From positions 57,608 through 121,607 of the forward strand of contig JAUXUD010000047.1 in the NCBI GenBank assembly GCA_030680835.1: 64,000 nt of DNA, in the 5' to 3' direction. This stretch comes from Bacteroidota bacterium. GTDB lineage: Bacteria > Bacteroidota > Bacteroidia > UKL13-3. Position 1 is the stretch's first letter; each line of letters starts with the position of its first letter. Both the position numbers and the translations under genes were made by a program. Positions 8,213 to 17,163 of the stretch are shown here, piece after piece. The notes below the pieces were generated by a model. That model had not been told where the DNA came from, searched no databases, and worked only from the letters and a program-made list of their open reading frames with translations.

Positions 8213-10504
8213 GTGGATTATTTAGAAACTTTAAACCCTTCGCAGCGCGCAGCCGTGCAACAAATTGATGGGCCTGTTATGATTATAGCGGGCGCCGGTT
8301 CAGGTAAAACACGGGTGTTAACCTATCGCATTGTGCACATGCTGCATCATAAAGTGGATCCATTTCAAATTCTTTCACTCACCTTTACAAATAAAGCAGC
8401 CAAAGAAATGCGGCATCGGGTGGAAGCCGCAGTGGGTATGGAGGCCAGAAATATCTGGATGGGCACTTTCCACAGCATCTTTTCCCGGATTTTACGCAAG
8501 GAAAGTGACAAAATCGGATATCCCAGAAATTTTACCATTTATGACTCGGATGACAGTAAAAGTCTGATAAGAACCTTATTGGGTGAAATGCAACTGGATG
8601 AGAAGCTTTATAAACCTTCGAATATGCTTGGCAGAATTTCTGCAGCAAAAAATGTGTTGATTTCTGCCGAAGAATATTTGGGAAATGCCGAACATAACGA
8701 AAATGACAGCAGCAGCGGCAGGCCCAAATTTGGCATGTTGTATAAAGCCTATCAGGATAGATGTTTTAGAGCCGGTGCTATGGATTTTGATGATTTGCTG
8801 GTAAACACCCATAAACTTTTCAAGAACCATACGGATGTATTGCATAAATACCAGCATCAGTTTAAATACATTATGGTGGATGAGTTTCAGGATACCAACC
8901 ATGCCCAATACATGATTATTAAAAAGCTGTGCGCGGTTCACGAAAACATTGCTGTGGTTGGAGATGATGCCCAAAGTATATACGCTTTCAGAGGTGCCAA
9001 CATCAAAAACATACTTGGGTTTCAAAGAGATTTTCCGGATGTGAAAACATTTAAACTCGAGCAGAATTACCGCAGTACACAAACCATTGTTAATGCGGCA
9101 AGCAGTATCATTGAAAAAAATAAAGATCAGTTAAAAAAGAATATCTGGACCGATAACGAACAAGGTGAGCGCATCCGGGTTTTTAAAGCTTTAACCGATA
9201 ATGAAGAAGGCAGGATGGTTGCCTCTGCCATTTTTCAGGAAAAGATGAACGGGCAGCAAATGAACCGTGATTTTGCCATTTTGTACCGCACCAATGCACA
9301 AAGCAGGTCGATGGAAGAAGCCCTGAGAAAACTAAATATTCCCTATAAAATTTATGGCGGTTTGTCGTTTTACCAACGCAAGGAGGTAAAAGATTTACTG
9401 GCATATTATCGTGTAGTTCTGAACCCGCAGGATGAAGAAGCATTAAAAAGAATTGTTAATTATCCGGCCAGGGGAATTGGAAAAACTTCATTGGATAAAC
9501 TTGCATTGATTGCCAACCAGCACAATATTACTTTATGGCAGGTTATGGAACAGGCCAATCAAATAGGTCTAAAAAACATGAAACATGTTGAAGATTTTGT
9601 AAACATGATCAAGGCGTTTCAATTAATGCTTGAACAAAATGCTTACGAAGTAGCCATGCATATTGCCAAAACCTGTGGAGTGCTTAAATCATTATACGAA
9701 GACAAAACCGTAGAAGGAATTGCACGATACGAAAACACCGAAGCCTTGCTGAACGGAATAAAGGAATTCAGCATCACAGAAGAAATTGATGATGAAGGGG
9801 TGCTGAGACCCAAAATTTTAGAGGAGTTTATGTCTGATGTGGCGCTCATGACCAATGATGATAAAGACAACGATCCCAACCGCGATCATGTAAGCTTAAT
9901 GACCATACACTCAGCAAAAGGACTGGAATATAAGTTTGTGCATGTTGTGGGGTTGGAAGAGAATTTGTTTCCTTCGCAAATGGCATTGAACAGCCGCCAG
10001 GAACTTGAGGAAGAAAGAAGATTATTTTATGTTGCGCTTACCCGGGCCATGAAAAAATTAACCCTGAGTTTTGCTTCGAGCCGGTTTAAATTTGGCAATA
10101 TTGTAAACAGCGAACCCAGCAGGTTTTTGCAGGAATTGAATCCGCAATATTTGAATTTTGAAAATATGCATACCGCCAAAAATCAGTTTAGCGATTCAGG
10201 CAACAGTTATGGCAAAGGAACCGGAACCCTTAGTGGTTTAAGCAAGAAAACACTTTCTTTTAATAAGGCTCAGCCTAACTCGGTTCAACAACAGGCAGCA
10301 CAGGCTGTTGATCCAAATTTTATTCCCGATGATACTTCAGATTTGCAGGTAGGAATGCAGGTGAATCACCAGCGTTTTGGTTCAGGAATGGTTATAAACA
10401 TGGAAGGAACCAATGACAACCGAAAAGCTACCGTTGATTTTGAAGGTGTTGGGAAGAAAACACTGGTTCTTAAATTTGCAAAACTCAAAATCAATAATGC
10501 ATGA
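8213..10504 (+). CDS. pcrA: UvrD/PcrA superfamily 1 DNA helicase
   Basis: 763 aa. Helicase motifs in order: Q-motif-like LNPSQRAAV, Walker A GAGSGKTR (about residues 27-34), Walker B DEFQDTN (about 224-230), GDDAQSIYAFRG, QNYRST, TIHSAKGLEY and FYVALTRA. The C-terminal tail ends in the Tudor-like module of PcrA/UvrD proteins (QRFGSGMV...). The enzyme is a 3'-5' translocase/helicase used in nucleotide excision repair, replication-fork repair and transcription-coupled repair. It starts with GTG; the -7 element placed just before it supports this start. Confidence 0.93.
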   Translation: MDYLETLNPSQRAAVQQIDGPVMIIAGAGSGKTRVLTYRIVHMLHHKVDPFQILSLTFTNKAAKEMRHRVEAAVGMEARNIWMGTFHSIFSRILRKESDKIGYPRNFTIYDSDDSKSLIRTLLGEMQLDEKLYKPSNMLGRISAAKNVLISAEEYLGNAEHNENDSSSGRPKFGMLYKAYQDRCFRAGAMDFDDLLVNTHKLFKNHTDVLHKYQHQFKYIMVDEFQDTNHAQYMIIKKLCAVHENIAVVGDDAQSIYAFRGANIKNILGFQRDFPDVKTFKLEQNYRSTQTIVNAASSIIEKNKDQLKKNIWTDNEQGERIRVFKALTDNEEGRMVASAIFQEKMNGQQMNRDFAILYRTNAQSRSMEEALRKLNIPYKIYGGLSFYQRKEVKDLLAYYRVVLNPQDEEALKRIVNYPARGIGKTSLDKLALIANQHNITLWQVMEQANQIGLKNMKHVEDFVNMIKAFQLMLEQNAYEVAMHIAKTCGVLKSLYEDKTVEGIARYENTEALLNGIKEFSITEEIDDEGVLRPKILEEFMSDVALMTNDDKDNDPNRDHVSLMTIHSAKGLEYKFVHVVGLEENLFPSQMALNSRQELEEERRLFYVALTRAMKKLTLSFASSRFKFGNIVNSEPSRFLQELNPQYLNFENMHTAKNQFSDSGNSYGKGTGTLSGLSKKTLSFNKAQPNSVQQQAAQAVDPNFIPDDTSDLQVGMQVNHQRFGSGMVINMEGTNDNRKATVDFEGVGKKTLVLKFAKLKINNA

Positions 10505-10506
10505 TG

Positions 10507-10537
10507 TTTGCTCAAGTGTATTTAATTGATATTTTTG
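10507..10537 (+). promoter_or_regulatory. Canonical promoter TTTG-N19-TATTTTTG of the FkbM gene
   Basis: TTTG at 10507-10510, a 19-base spacer, then TATTTTTG at 10530-10537 match both halves of the primary sigma consensus of Bacteroidota. The ATG follows the -7 box by only 4 bases, so the mRNA is predicted to be leaderless or nearly so. The -33 box starts two bases after the helicase stop codon. Confidence 0.7.
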
Positions 10538-10541
10538 TTTT

Positions 10542-11378
10542 ATGATCATACTCCAATATATAAAGTTTCCTTTATCTGCCATTAAAATGTGGTTTGAAGC
10601 GAGTGCTGCAAGCTATTCATTTAAAGAAAAAATACATATTTTCTTCGTATTGCTTTCCCTGCGATTTAAAGAAATCGGCGGTCAAAAAAATACGATGATT
10701 CATCAAAATATTTTTGGGTTCAATGTTTATGCTTATGATTATACTACCTTACTTTTTTTATTCAGGGAAATCTTTTTATCAAAAGATTATTTCTTTAAGG
10801 CAAAAAGCCAAAGTCCGGTAGTTATTGATTGTGGAGCCAATATTGGCATGTCCGTTTTTTTTATAAAATACTTATTTCCTTCGGCACATATCACTGCGTT
10901 TGAACCCAACCCCAGTGCATTTGAGTTATTAAAATTAAATGTTGAACGCAATCAATTGCAAAACGTGGAACTCATCAACAAGGCCGTTTCCAATGATAAA
11001 AAGCCCATCGATTTTTTTGTAAATGAGGATAAAGGCACCTTGCTGGGTTCGGTAAGAAGCGACCGGGGAGGCAATACCAAAATATCGATTGAAACGGTAT
11101 TGTTAAGTGATTATATCCAACAGGAATGTGAGCTTATAAAAATAGATGTGGAAGGCGCCGAATGGTTGATTTTGGAAGACCTGAAACAAAATGAACAGCT
11201 TCTAAAAAATGTAAATCATTTTATACTTGAATACCATCATAAAATAAATCATGAACCGTCGAGACTCACCCAATTCTTAGGTTTTTTTGAATCACGGGGA
11301 TATGAATATAATATTCGGGCTATGTATAAAAATGAAGGAGATTTTCAGGATTTAATTTTAAATTTTTACAGATCTTGA
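10542..11378 (+). CDS. FkbM-family SAM-dependent methyltransferase
   Basis: 278 aa. The class I methyltransferase core shows motif I VIDCGANIGMS (about residues 89-99), the acidic loop AFEPNP, and the FkbM signature IDVEGAEW (about residues 201-208). FkbM enzymes O-methylate sugars or polyketides, often in surface glycans. No polysaccharide locus is adjacent, although two glycosyltransferases lie 8 kb downstream. Its 3' end overlaps the convergent coaE by 21 bp. Substrate unknown. Confidence 0.85.
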   Translation: MIILQYIKFPLSAIKMWFEASAASYSFKEKIHIFFVLLSLRFKEIGGQKNTMIHQNIFGFNVYAYDYTTLLFLFREIFLSKDYFFKAKSQSPVVIDCGANIGMSVFFIKYLFPSAHITAFEPNPSAFELLKLNVERNQLQNVELINKAVSNDKKPIDFFVNEDKGTLLGSVRSDRGGNTKISIETVLLSDYIQQECELIKIDVEGAEWLILEDLKQNEQLLKNVNHFILEYHHKINHEPSRLTQFLGFFESRGYEYNIRAMYKNEGDFQDLILNFYRS

Positions 11379-11963
11379 TGTAATATCCTGCATTATTTTA
11401 TTGTGTATACGCATTACTTGTGGAATCAATAAATCGTTCTCATTATTATAAATGATATAATCTGCCCGTTTTATTTTTTCTGCTTCGGGCATCTGGGCAT
11501 TCATTCTTGCTTCAACAGCACTGGCATTACTGGTATCACGGGCAATACTTCTTTTTAACCTCAAATCGGGGTTAGCTGCTACCACAATCATTTTATCAAG
11601 ATCTTTATATGAACCCGACTCATAAAGTAAAGCGGCCTCTTTTAAAATATAGGGTGCATGTTGCTGTGCCACCCAAAGATCAAAATCTTTAAAAACAGCA
11701 GGATGAACCAATGCATTGAGTTTGGATAAAAGCCCGGAATCAGAAAATACTTTTTGTGAAACAAAGGCCCTGTTTAATACACCGGATGTGTATGCCTCTG
11801 TTCCCAATAATAATTGAATCTCATGAACCAGTTTATGATTTTCTGCCATCAATATTTTGGCCCGCGAATCTGAATCATAAACGGGAATTCCCAATTGGGC
11901 AAAAATTTTCACCACGGTACTTTTCCCGCTCCCAATATTTCCCGTTATTCCAATTTTTAGCAT
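11358..11963 (-). CDS. coaE: Dephospho-CoA kinase
   Basis: 201 aa with the P-loop GNIGSGKST (residues 8-16), YDSDSRAK, the CoaE segment LVHPAVF and the lid arginines in RLKRSIARD. It catalyses the last step of coenzyme A synthesis. It is the terminal gene of the nusB-DUF1573-yajC-coaE cluster common in Bacteroidota. A 32-bp-arm inverted repeat lies between yajC and this gene. The 3' end overlaps FkbM on the opposite strand. Confidence 0.92.
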   Translation of the reverse strand: MLKIGITGNIGSGKSTVVKIFAQLGIPVYDSDSRAKILMAENHKLVHEIQLLLGTEAYTSGVLNRAFVSQKVFSDSGLLSKLNALVHPAVFKDFDLWVAQQHAPYILKEAALLYESGSYKDLDKMIVVAANPDLRLKRSIARDTSNASAVEARMNAQMPEAEKIKRADYIIYNNENDLLIPQVMRIHNKIMQDITSRSVKI

Positions 11964-11994
11964 TACAATATTGCAATTTATTCAATCCATTTTG

Positions 11995-12069
11995 TTCGAC
12001 CCCGCTGGGGTCGTAGGTTTATAGAATGTTCCGTATTTTCTATAAACCTGCGACCCCAGCGGGGTCGAA
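11995..12069. repeat. Long nested inverted repeat between yajC and coaE
   Basis: Two 32-base arms (11995-12026 and 12038-12069) are complementary with one mismatch and enclose an 11-base loop. Each arm also contains a smaller palindrome, GACCCCGCTGGGGTC. It lies 14 bp after the yajC stop codon. There is no T-run directly after it, so a plain intrinsic terminator is unlikely; a mobile palindromic (REP/MITE-like) unit or mRNA processing site fits better. Confidence 0.8.
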
Positions 12070-12083
12070 TCATTATCGAATGT

Positions 12084-12422
12084 TTATTTCTTCTCTTCAA
12101 TTTTGGCAGGGGCATTGAGCGCCTGCGAAGCTTCCATAGAGACTGCTGTTCTGTCGATACGCAACTTGGTGCCTTCGCTTTCAATAAGAAAAGTATGTTC
12201 TGTAGCTTCCAGAATTTTTGCATGAATTCCACCGAGGGTAATTACTTTATCTCCTTTTCCCAGGGCTTCACGAAATTTTTTCTGTGCCTTGTTTTTCTTC
12301 ATTTGCGGGTAAATCATAAAAAAATAGAAAACCACAAAAATCAGAATCAGCATAATCATATTCATCGAACCGCCACCGCCCTGAGTGTTCGGCATTCCCA
12401 TTAACAAAACATTGTTTAACAT
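12084..12422 (-). CDS. yajC: Preprotein translocase accessory subunit YajC
   Basis: 112 aa. One N-terminal membrane segment (MIMLILIFVVFYFFMIYPQ, about residues 22-40) is followed by the typical KKNKAQKKFREAL...GDKVITLGGIHAKI cytoplasmic domain. YajC associates with SecDF at the Sec translocon. A frame overlapping it on the same strand is not coding. It shares its operon with nusB and DUF1573. Confidence 0.93.
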   Translation of the reverse strand: MLNNVLLMGMPNTQGGGGSMNMIMLILIFVVFYFFMIYPQMKKNKAQKKFREALGKGDKVITLGGIHAKILEATEHTFLIESEGTKLRIDRTAVSMEASQALNAPAKIEEKK

Positions 12423-12452
12423 ATTATTTATTTTTAGTTGTTTATTGTCGTT

Positions 12453-12905
12453 TTATTTTGATTGTACTTCAGCCTTTATAATCAAATAAACCTGATTGGG
12501 TACTGTATTTGAAATAATGGTTATTTGCTTTTCGTTTTTACCCAGTTTTCCACTACTGTTAAACTGCACATCAATGGCCGATTCGGCTCCCGGTTTTAAA
12601 GGCTCTTTGGGGTAACTTGGAACCGTGCAACCACAGCTCGCACTTGCACTGCTGATAATTAAATCTGCATTTCCAGTATTTTTAAACTTAAATTTATAAG
12701 TAACTACTTCGCCATCCTTTAATACCCCAAAATCATGGATATTTTCCTCAAATGTCATAAAAGGTGCCAGATCCGAACTTTTCGCGTTCGAATCCAAAGC
12801 CGTCACCGGATTTATAATCAAATCGGTAGAAGCACTTTTAGGCTCATGATTGCCACAAGCAACAAAAAATCCCAGAGCAATTATTATTAAAATTTTATTC
12901 AGCAT
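12453..12905 (-). CDS. DUF1573 lipoprotein
   Basis: 150 aa. A lipoprotein signal peptide (lipobox FFVAC, Cys about residue 17) precedes a single DUF1573 Ig-like domain: HDFGVLKDGEVV, FKNTGNADLII, then SCGCTVPSY, with the C-terminal strand IKAEV. Role unknown; the family is abundant in Bacteroidota envelopes. It lies between nusB and yajC, a conserved neighbourhood in this phylum. Confidence 0.9.
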   Translation of the reverse strand: MLNKILIIIALGFFVACGNHEPKSASTDLIINPVTALDSNAKSSDLAPFMTFEENIHDFGVLKDGEVVTYKFKFKNTGNADLIISSASASCGCTVPSYPKEPLKPGAESAIDVQFNSSGKLGKNEKQITIISNTVPNQVYLIIKAEVQSK

Positions 12906-12972
12906 ATTTAAAATATTTCATTAATCACGATTTTCTTCAATTTCAATATTGCTTTACTTCCTTTCTCCCCTT

Positions 12973-13020
12973 CCTACACTCCTACCATCCTACACTCGTA
13001 CACTCCTACACTCGTACCCT
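12973..13020 (-). repeat. Six-unit octamer array at the nusB 3' end
   Basis: On the plus strand the units are CCTACACT, CCTACCAT, CCTACACT, CGTACACT, CCTACACT and CGTACCCT: exactly six degenerate 8-mers. The array ends on the first base of the nusB stop codon (TCA at 13020-13022 on the plus strand). Read in the nusB direction, the stop runs straight into the repeat as TGAGGGTACGAG. Confidence 0.85.
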
Positions 13021-13961
13021 CACTCAACAAGCCCTCTGCCCGATTTCTGTATCCTGTTATCCTTCTTCAAATCCAATTGAATCTTATCCAAAATACCATT
13101 TATAAATCCATGGCTATTTGGCGTGCTGTATAGTTTAGCCAGCTCAAGATACTCATTTATGGTAACTTTTACCGGAATAAACGGAAAGTATAAAACCTCG
13201 CACAAAGCCATTTTCATCAATACCATATCCACCACTGCAATCCGGTCCTGATCCCAGTTTTGCGTTTTCAAAGATATTAATTCCTGCAATTCTGCATTGT
13301 TTTGAAGTGTTAAATCGAAAATATTTTTTAGAAATTTAAGGTCTTCTTCTTCATCAATGTGCATAGGAACCAAAAAAGAGGAACTTTCATCCTTAATGGC
13401 ATTAATCGTTTTTTGGAGGGTTGTTAAAACCAGAACCTGGTCATCTTCCCAATTGTAAAACTGCTCCTCAGTATAACTTCCAAAGAGTTCAGAATCTACA
13501 AACAGCAACTCGTAAATAGTCCCCAATATTACTTTATCTTCCTGATGGGTATGGATTTCTTTGGTTCCGTATTCCTGAATGGCAGGATGGTTGCGTAATT
13601 CAGACAAAATATTTTTAAAAAATTCGTTTGAGTTTGACCACTTGGCCCCCACACTTTTCGACTTTTCTTTGAACTCAATATTTTTTTCAATGCATGCAAT
13701 CAGCTTATTATTCAGGAGTGCCTGCAAAGAATGGATGGCCTCATCGGACCGGATGAATTTTGCTTTCTGAATTTCGAGGTCTGTTTGCAAATAAAACTTA
13801 AGTTCAACCGGAAACGAAAGCATAAAAAGGTAAAGTTTATAGGTTTTATCAAGGCTATCCAAAAGCTTCCTTCTATACAGAATGGGGTCAGCCTTCTCTT
13901 CCTGAGAATAACTATATAAAGCCTGAAATGCCTTTACTCTTAAAAATCGACGGTTCAACAT
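13020..13961 (-). CDS. nusB: Transcription antitermination protein NusB (long Bacteroidota form)
   Basis: 313 aa, about twice the E. coli NusB length but normal for Bacteroidota, where an N-terminal extension precedes the domain. The start has the NusB RNA-binding motif (RRFLRVKAFQALYSYSQ), and the C-terminal helical domain ends ITINEYLELAKLYSTPNSHGFINGIL (split: INEYLELAK, then GFINGIL). It acts with NusA/E/G in rRNA antitermination. It is the first gene of the cluster that continues to DUF1573, yajC and coaE. Confidence 0.9.
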   Translation of the reverse strand: MLNRRFLRVKAFQALYSYSQEEKADPILYRRKLLDSLDKTYKLYLFMLSFPVELKFYLQTDLEIQKAKFIRSDEAIHSLQALLNNKLIACIEKNIEFKEKSKSVGAKWSNSNEFFKNILSELRNHPAIQEYGTKEIHTHQEDKVILGTIYELLFVDSELFGSYTEEQFYNWEDDQVLVLTTLQKTINAIKDESSSFLVPMHIDEEEDLKFLKNIFDLTLQNNAELQELISLKTQNWDQDRIAVVDMVLMKMALCEVLYFPFIPVKVTINEYLELAKLYSTPNSHGFINGILDKIQLDLKKDNRIQKSGRGLVE

Positions 13962-14062
13962 AATTTATTAATAACCTTAAGAAAATGAAACACAGAACAC
14001 ATTAAGTAAAAAAAGCAAAGAACGTTTATCGTTTGGCCGGTGCCTGGTTTTTTACTTTAAAT

Positions 14063-15136
14063 TTAATAGGTAGCTCTAACATTTAAAATATCACTGATTC
14101 TCTTTTCAGCTAAATTCATTGCTGCTTTTTGAGTATAAATTTTTTCATTGGCCGAAACTTTAATTATTTCCGAAGTAACATCAAAAATATGTTCAGCTTT
14201 ACGGTATGCAGTTTCGCGGTTATATCCAATATGTTCCTGGTAAACATTGATGAGTCCCCCGGCATTAATTAAAAAATCGGGTGCATAGGTAATTCCTTTG
14301 TTCATCAATAATGGGCCATGAATGGTTTCATCGGCCAACTGGTTGTTTGCCGCACCTGCTACAATTGAACATTTTAATTTTGCAATATTTGTATCATTTA
14401 ATATAGCTCCCAAAGCACAGGGTGCAAATATATCAACGTCCAAACCGTATATTTCATCACCAGTCACTACAGTTGCTCCGAGAGTACCGGCATAATGCTT
14501 TAATGCATCCTCATTAATATCGGAAATAAATAAAGTGGCACCTTCTTTATGCAGAAAATCCAATAAATGTCCACCCACTTTACCCGTTCCCTGCACGGCA
14601 ATTTTTTTACCACTTAAGCTGTCGCTTCCGAAAACACTTTTTGCACAGGCCTTCATCCCCATATAAACTCCATATGAAGTAACAGGACTCGGGTCTCCTC
14701 CTCCACCCATGCTTTCGGGCAAACCTACCACATGGTTTGTTTCCATGTTCACATATTCCATGTCTTTTGTAGTGGTATTTACATCTTCAGCAGTTATATA
14801 TTTTCCATTGAGGTTTTTCACAAAACGGCCAAATTTACGCATTAAAGCTTCGGTTTTTATTTTTGAGGAATCTCCAATTATAACCGCTTTTGCACCACCC
14901 AGATTTAATCCTGAAATGGCTGCTTTGTATGTCATACCTCTTGATAAACGCATCACATCATTTATTGCCTCCGCTTCGTTCTGGTAATTCCAAATACGGG
15001 TACCTCCCAAACCCGGACCTAAAACCGTGTTATGAATGGCTATAATTGCTCTTAAACCGGTGGCATTGTCATTACAAAATACGATTTGTTCGTGTTCGTA
15101 AGTAGCTAATTGTGTGAAAATTTCGATATTCGACAT
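14063..15136 (-). CDS. Leucine-type amino acid dehydrogenase (Glu/Leu/Phe/Val family)
   Basis: 357 aa from ATG at 15136. Substrate-binding motifs GPGLGGTR and GLNLGGAKAVI (catalytic-site Lys) are present, then the NAD-binding fold with GTGKVGGHLLDFL. This NAD-dependent family deaminates branched-chain amino acids to keto acids; the GLNLGGAK form resembles leucine dehydrogenase. A longer frame begins at 15175, but that start would lie inside the -7 element at 15173-15180, so the inner ATG is chosen. Confidence 0.87.
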   Translation of the reverse strand: MSNIEIFTQLATYEHEQIVFCNDNATGLRAIIAIHNTVLGPGLGGTRIWNYQNEAEAINDVMRLSRGMTYKAAISGLNLGGAKAVIIGDSSKIKTEALMRKFGRFVKNLNGKYITAEDVNTTTKDMEYVNMETNHVVGLPESMGGGGDPSPVTSYGVYMGMKACAKSVFGSDSLSGKKIAVQGTGKVGGHLLDFLHKEGATLFISDINEDALKHYAGTLGATVVTGDEIYGLDVDIFAPCALGAILNDTNIAKLKCSIVAGAANNQLADETIHGPLLMNKGITYAPDFLINAGGLINVYQEHIGYNRETAYRKAEHIFDVTSEIIKVSANEKIYTQKAAMNLAEKRISDILNVRATY

Positions 15137-15172
15137 AAATAAATTCTTGTTGCTTTTGATTTTAAAGTGGCG

Positions 15173-15202
15173 CAAAAGTAGTTTTATTTTTGATTTTTCA
15201 AG
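15173..15202 (-). promoter_or_regulatory. Promoter of the leucine dehydrogenase gene (CTTG-N18-TACTTTTG)
   Basis: TACTTTTG at 15173-15180 is an exact -7 match; CTTG lies 18 bases upstream (15199-15202). The leader to the chosen ATG is about 30 nt. Confidence 0.6.
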
Positions 15203-15244
15203 ATTTCACTCAAAAATAGAAACCCGGTATTCCTTCAATTGTGT

Positions 15245-15252
15245 TAAATTTG
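15245..15252 (+). promoter_or_regulatory. -7 element TAAATTTG before the ABC exporter gene
   Basis: Exact TAnnTTTG match, 19 bases before the TTG start codon of the exporter. No convincing -33 box. Confidence 0.5.
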
Positions 15253-15271
15253 CAATCAAAAAAACTACTAT

Positions 15272-17062
15272 TTGAAACCCCTTCGACACTTAAGAAAGTA
15301 TTTCTATAAATATAAACTGCAATTGCTGTTAGGCGTTCTGTTCGTTGCAGCCTCCAATCTTTTTGCAGTATTCCCTGCCCAATCCGTTCGAAAGGCCATC
15401 GACCTGCTGAAAGACAATTTATTGTCATATCAGCAAGCCCCGATGGGAGCCTTAAAAAGTGAAATATCAGCAAGAGTAGCAACGTCAGTACTTTATTTAA
15501 CTTCGCTGGTAATATTATTTGCATTAATAAGAGGTGTGTTTATGTATTTAATGAGGCAAACTATTATTGTAATGAGCCGGCATATTGAATACGACCTTAA
15601 AAACGAAATTTTTGAGCATTATCAGGTTTTGAGCAGCTCTTTTTACCGGCGCAACAGTACCGGAGATTTAATGGCCCGGATAAGCGAAGATGTTAGCAGG
15701 GTAAGAATGTATGCCGGCCCTGCGATTATGTATTCAATAAACCTGGTGGTAACCATTGTTCTGGTTTTATGGGTAATGTTTACAGTAAATGCAAGGCTTA
15801 CCTGGCTGGTAATAATCCCATTACCCATATTATCATTTGCAATATATAAGGTAAATAACCTCATAAACCGCAAAAGCGATGCCATTCAAAGTCAGCTGTC
15901 AACACTCACTTCTTTTGTACAGGAAGCTTTCTCAGGAATCAGAGTTATCAAATCATTTGCTGCAGAACAACTTTCAGAAAAAGCATTCAATGAGGAAACC
16001 GTTTCGTATCAAAAAAAACAAATGGATCTGGCTAAAGTAGATGCGGTTTTCTTTCCCATTATGTTCTTTTTAACCGGTTTAAGTTCCCTCATAACCATAT
16101 TTGTTGGTGGTATGGAAGTAATTGCCGGCCGGGCAAGCCTGGGTAATATTGCCGAATTTATTCTGTATGTAAATATTTTAACCTGGCCGGTAACCAGTTT
16201 GGGTTATACCAGCAGCCTCATTCAACGGGCCTCCGCTTCACAGGCACGAATTAATGAATTCATTGAAACCCATGCTGAAATAAGCAATCCCAGCCAGGAG
16301 GATTTTAGTTTTGAACATGCAATTAGCTGCGAGAATTTAAGTTATACATACCCTGGTAAGTCTATTCCAGCTATTGAAAACCTGAGTTTTAGGGTAAAAA
16401 AAGGCAGCACATTTGCTATTCTGGGGTCAACAGGTTCGGGTAAAAGTACTTTGGTTCAGCTTTTATTGAGATTGTTTGACCCGACAAAGGGGGATATTAA
16501 AATTGATGGAAAAAGTTTAAAAAACGTTAATCTGCAGCAATACAAAGAATATTTAGGTTATGTACCCCAGGAAGTATTTCTTTTTAGTGACACAATAGGG
16601 AATAATATTGCTTTTGGATTGTCACAATACACCAAAAATCTGGATGAAAAAATAAAAAAAGCATCGGATCAGGCCGCTTTAACTGAAAATATTATGGGTT
16701 TTGAAAATAAATTTGATACTCTGGTTGGAGAAAGGGGCATAACATTATCGGGAGGTCAAAAACAAAGGGTTGCCATAGCACGTGCATTTATAAAAGACCC
16801 CAAATTACTGATTTTAGATGACTGTTTAAGCGCTGTTGATACCAAAACCGAATCTCAAATTCTGGAAAACCTGAGTGATTTAAAAACCGGAAGAACATTG
16901 ATAATAGTGAGTCACCGGGTTTCTACCGTTAAAGATGCCGGGCATATTATCGTACTCGATGAAGGCAAAATGGTTGAGCAGGGAAATCACGATGAATTAT
17001 TGGCTCAAAATGGAACGTACGCGGGCATTTTTGCGAAACAATTAAGGGAAGAAGCTGTTTAA
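15272..17062 (+). CDS. MsbA-like ABC exporter (fused permease and ATPase)
   Basis: 596 aa half-transporter. The six-helix ABC membrane domain spans residues about 20-315. The nucleotide-binding domain carries Walker A GSTGSGKST (about residues 388-396), the Q-loop in YVPQEVFLF, signature LSGGQKQRVA, Walker B LLILDDCLSAVD (Asp in the usual Glu position) and H-loop SHRVS. It works as a homodimer or heterodimer exporting lipids or drugs. The start is TTG; no earlier in-frame ATG fits, and a -7 element lies just upstream. The family's catalytic Glu after Walker B reads Asp here, a feature of degenerate sites in heterodimeric exporters. Confidence 0.9.
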   Translation: MKPLRHLRKYFYKYKLQLLLGVLFVAASNLFAVFPAQSVRKAIDLLKDNLLSYQQAPMGALKSEISARVATSVLYLTSLVILFALIRGVFMYLMRQTIIVMSRHIEYDLKNEIFEHYQVLSSSFYRRNSTGDLMARISEDVSRVRMYAGPAIMYSINLVVTIVLVLWVMFTVNARLTWLVIIPLPILSFAIYKVNNLINRKSDAIQSQLSTLTSFVQEAFSGIRVIKSFAAEQLSEKAFNEETVSYQKKQMDLAKVDAVFFPIMFFLTGLSSLITIFVGGMEVIAGRASLGNIAEFILYVNILTWPVTSLGYTSSLIQRASASQARINEFIETHAEISNPSQEDFSFEHAISCENLSYTYPGKSIPAIENLSFRVKKGSTFAILGSTGSGKSTLVQLLLRLFDPTKGDIKIDGKSLKNVNLQQYKEYLGYVPQEVFLFSDTIGNNIAFGLSQYTKNLDEKIKKASDQAALTENIMGFENKFDTLVGERGITLSGGQKQRVAIARAFIKDPKLLILDDCLSAVDTKTESQILENLSDLKTGRTLIIVSHRVSTVKDAGHIIVLDEGKMVEQGNHDELLAQNGTYAGIFAKQLREEAV

Positions 17063-17163
17063 AATTTCTTAATTTTTTAGATTGTGGGCAGCTTGTTGAA
17101 AAAATGTTTTGAAAAGCAAAGGCGAACATATATTTTGCCGCCACTTTAGGACTAAAAAATTGC

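Noticed and set aside
8576..9082. 168-aa minus-strand frame
   Set aside because: Antisense to the PcrA/UvrD gene; no recognisable motifs.
11978..12232. 84-aa open frame on the minus strand near yajC
   Set aside because: It overlaps yajC in another frame and reads through the nested palindrome; no family features.
12973..13020. Octamer array considered as a CRISPR or VNTR locus
   Set aside because: Unit is only 8 bp without spacers; not a CRISPR. It is listed as a repeat instead.
15137..15175. N-terminal extension of leucine dehydrogenase to 15175
   Set aside because: The longer start would lie within the -7 promoter element; the ATG at 15136 matches the family N-terminus.
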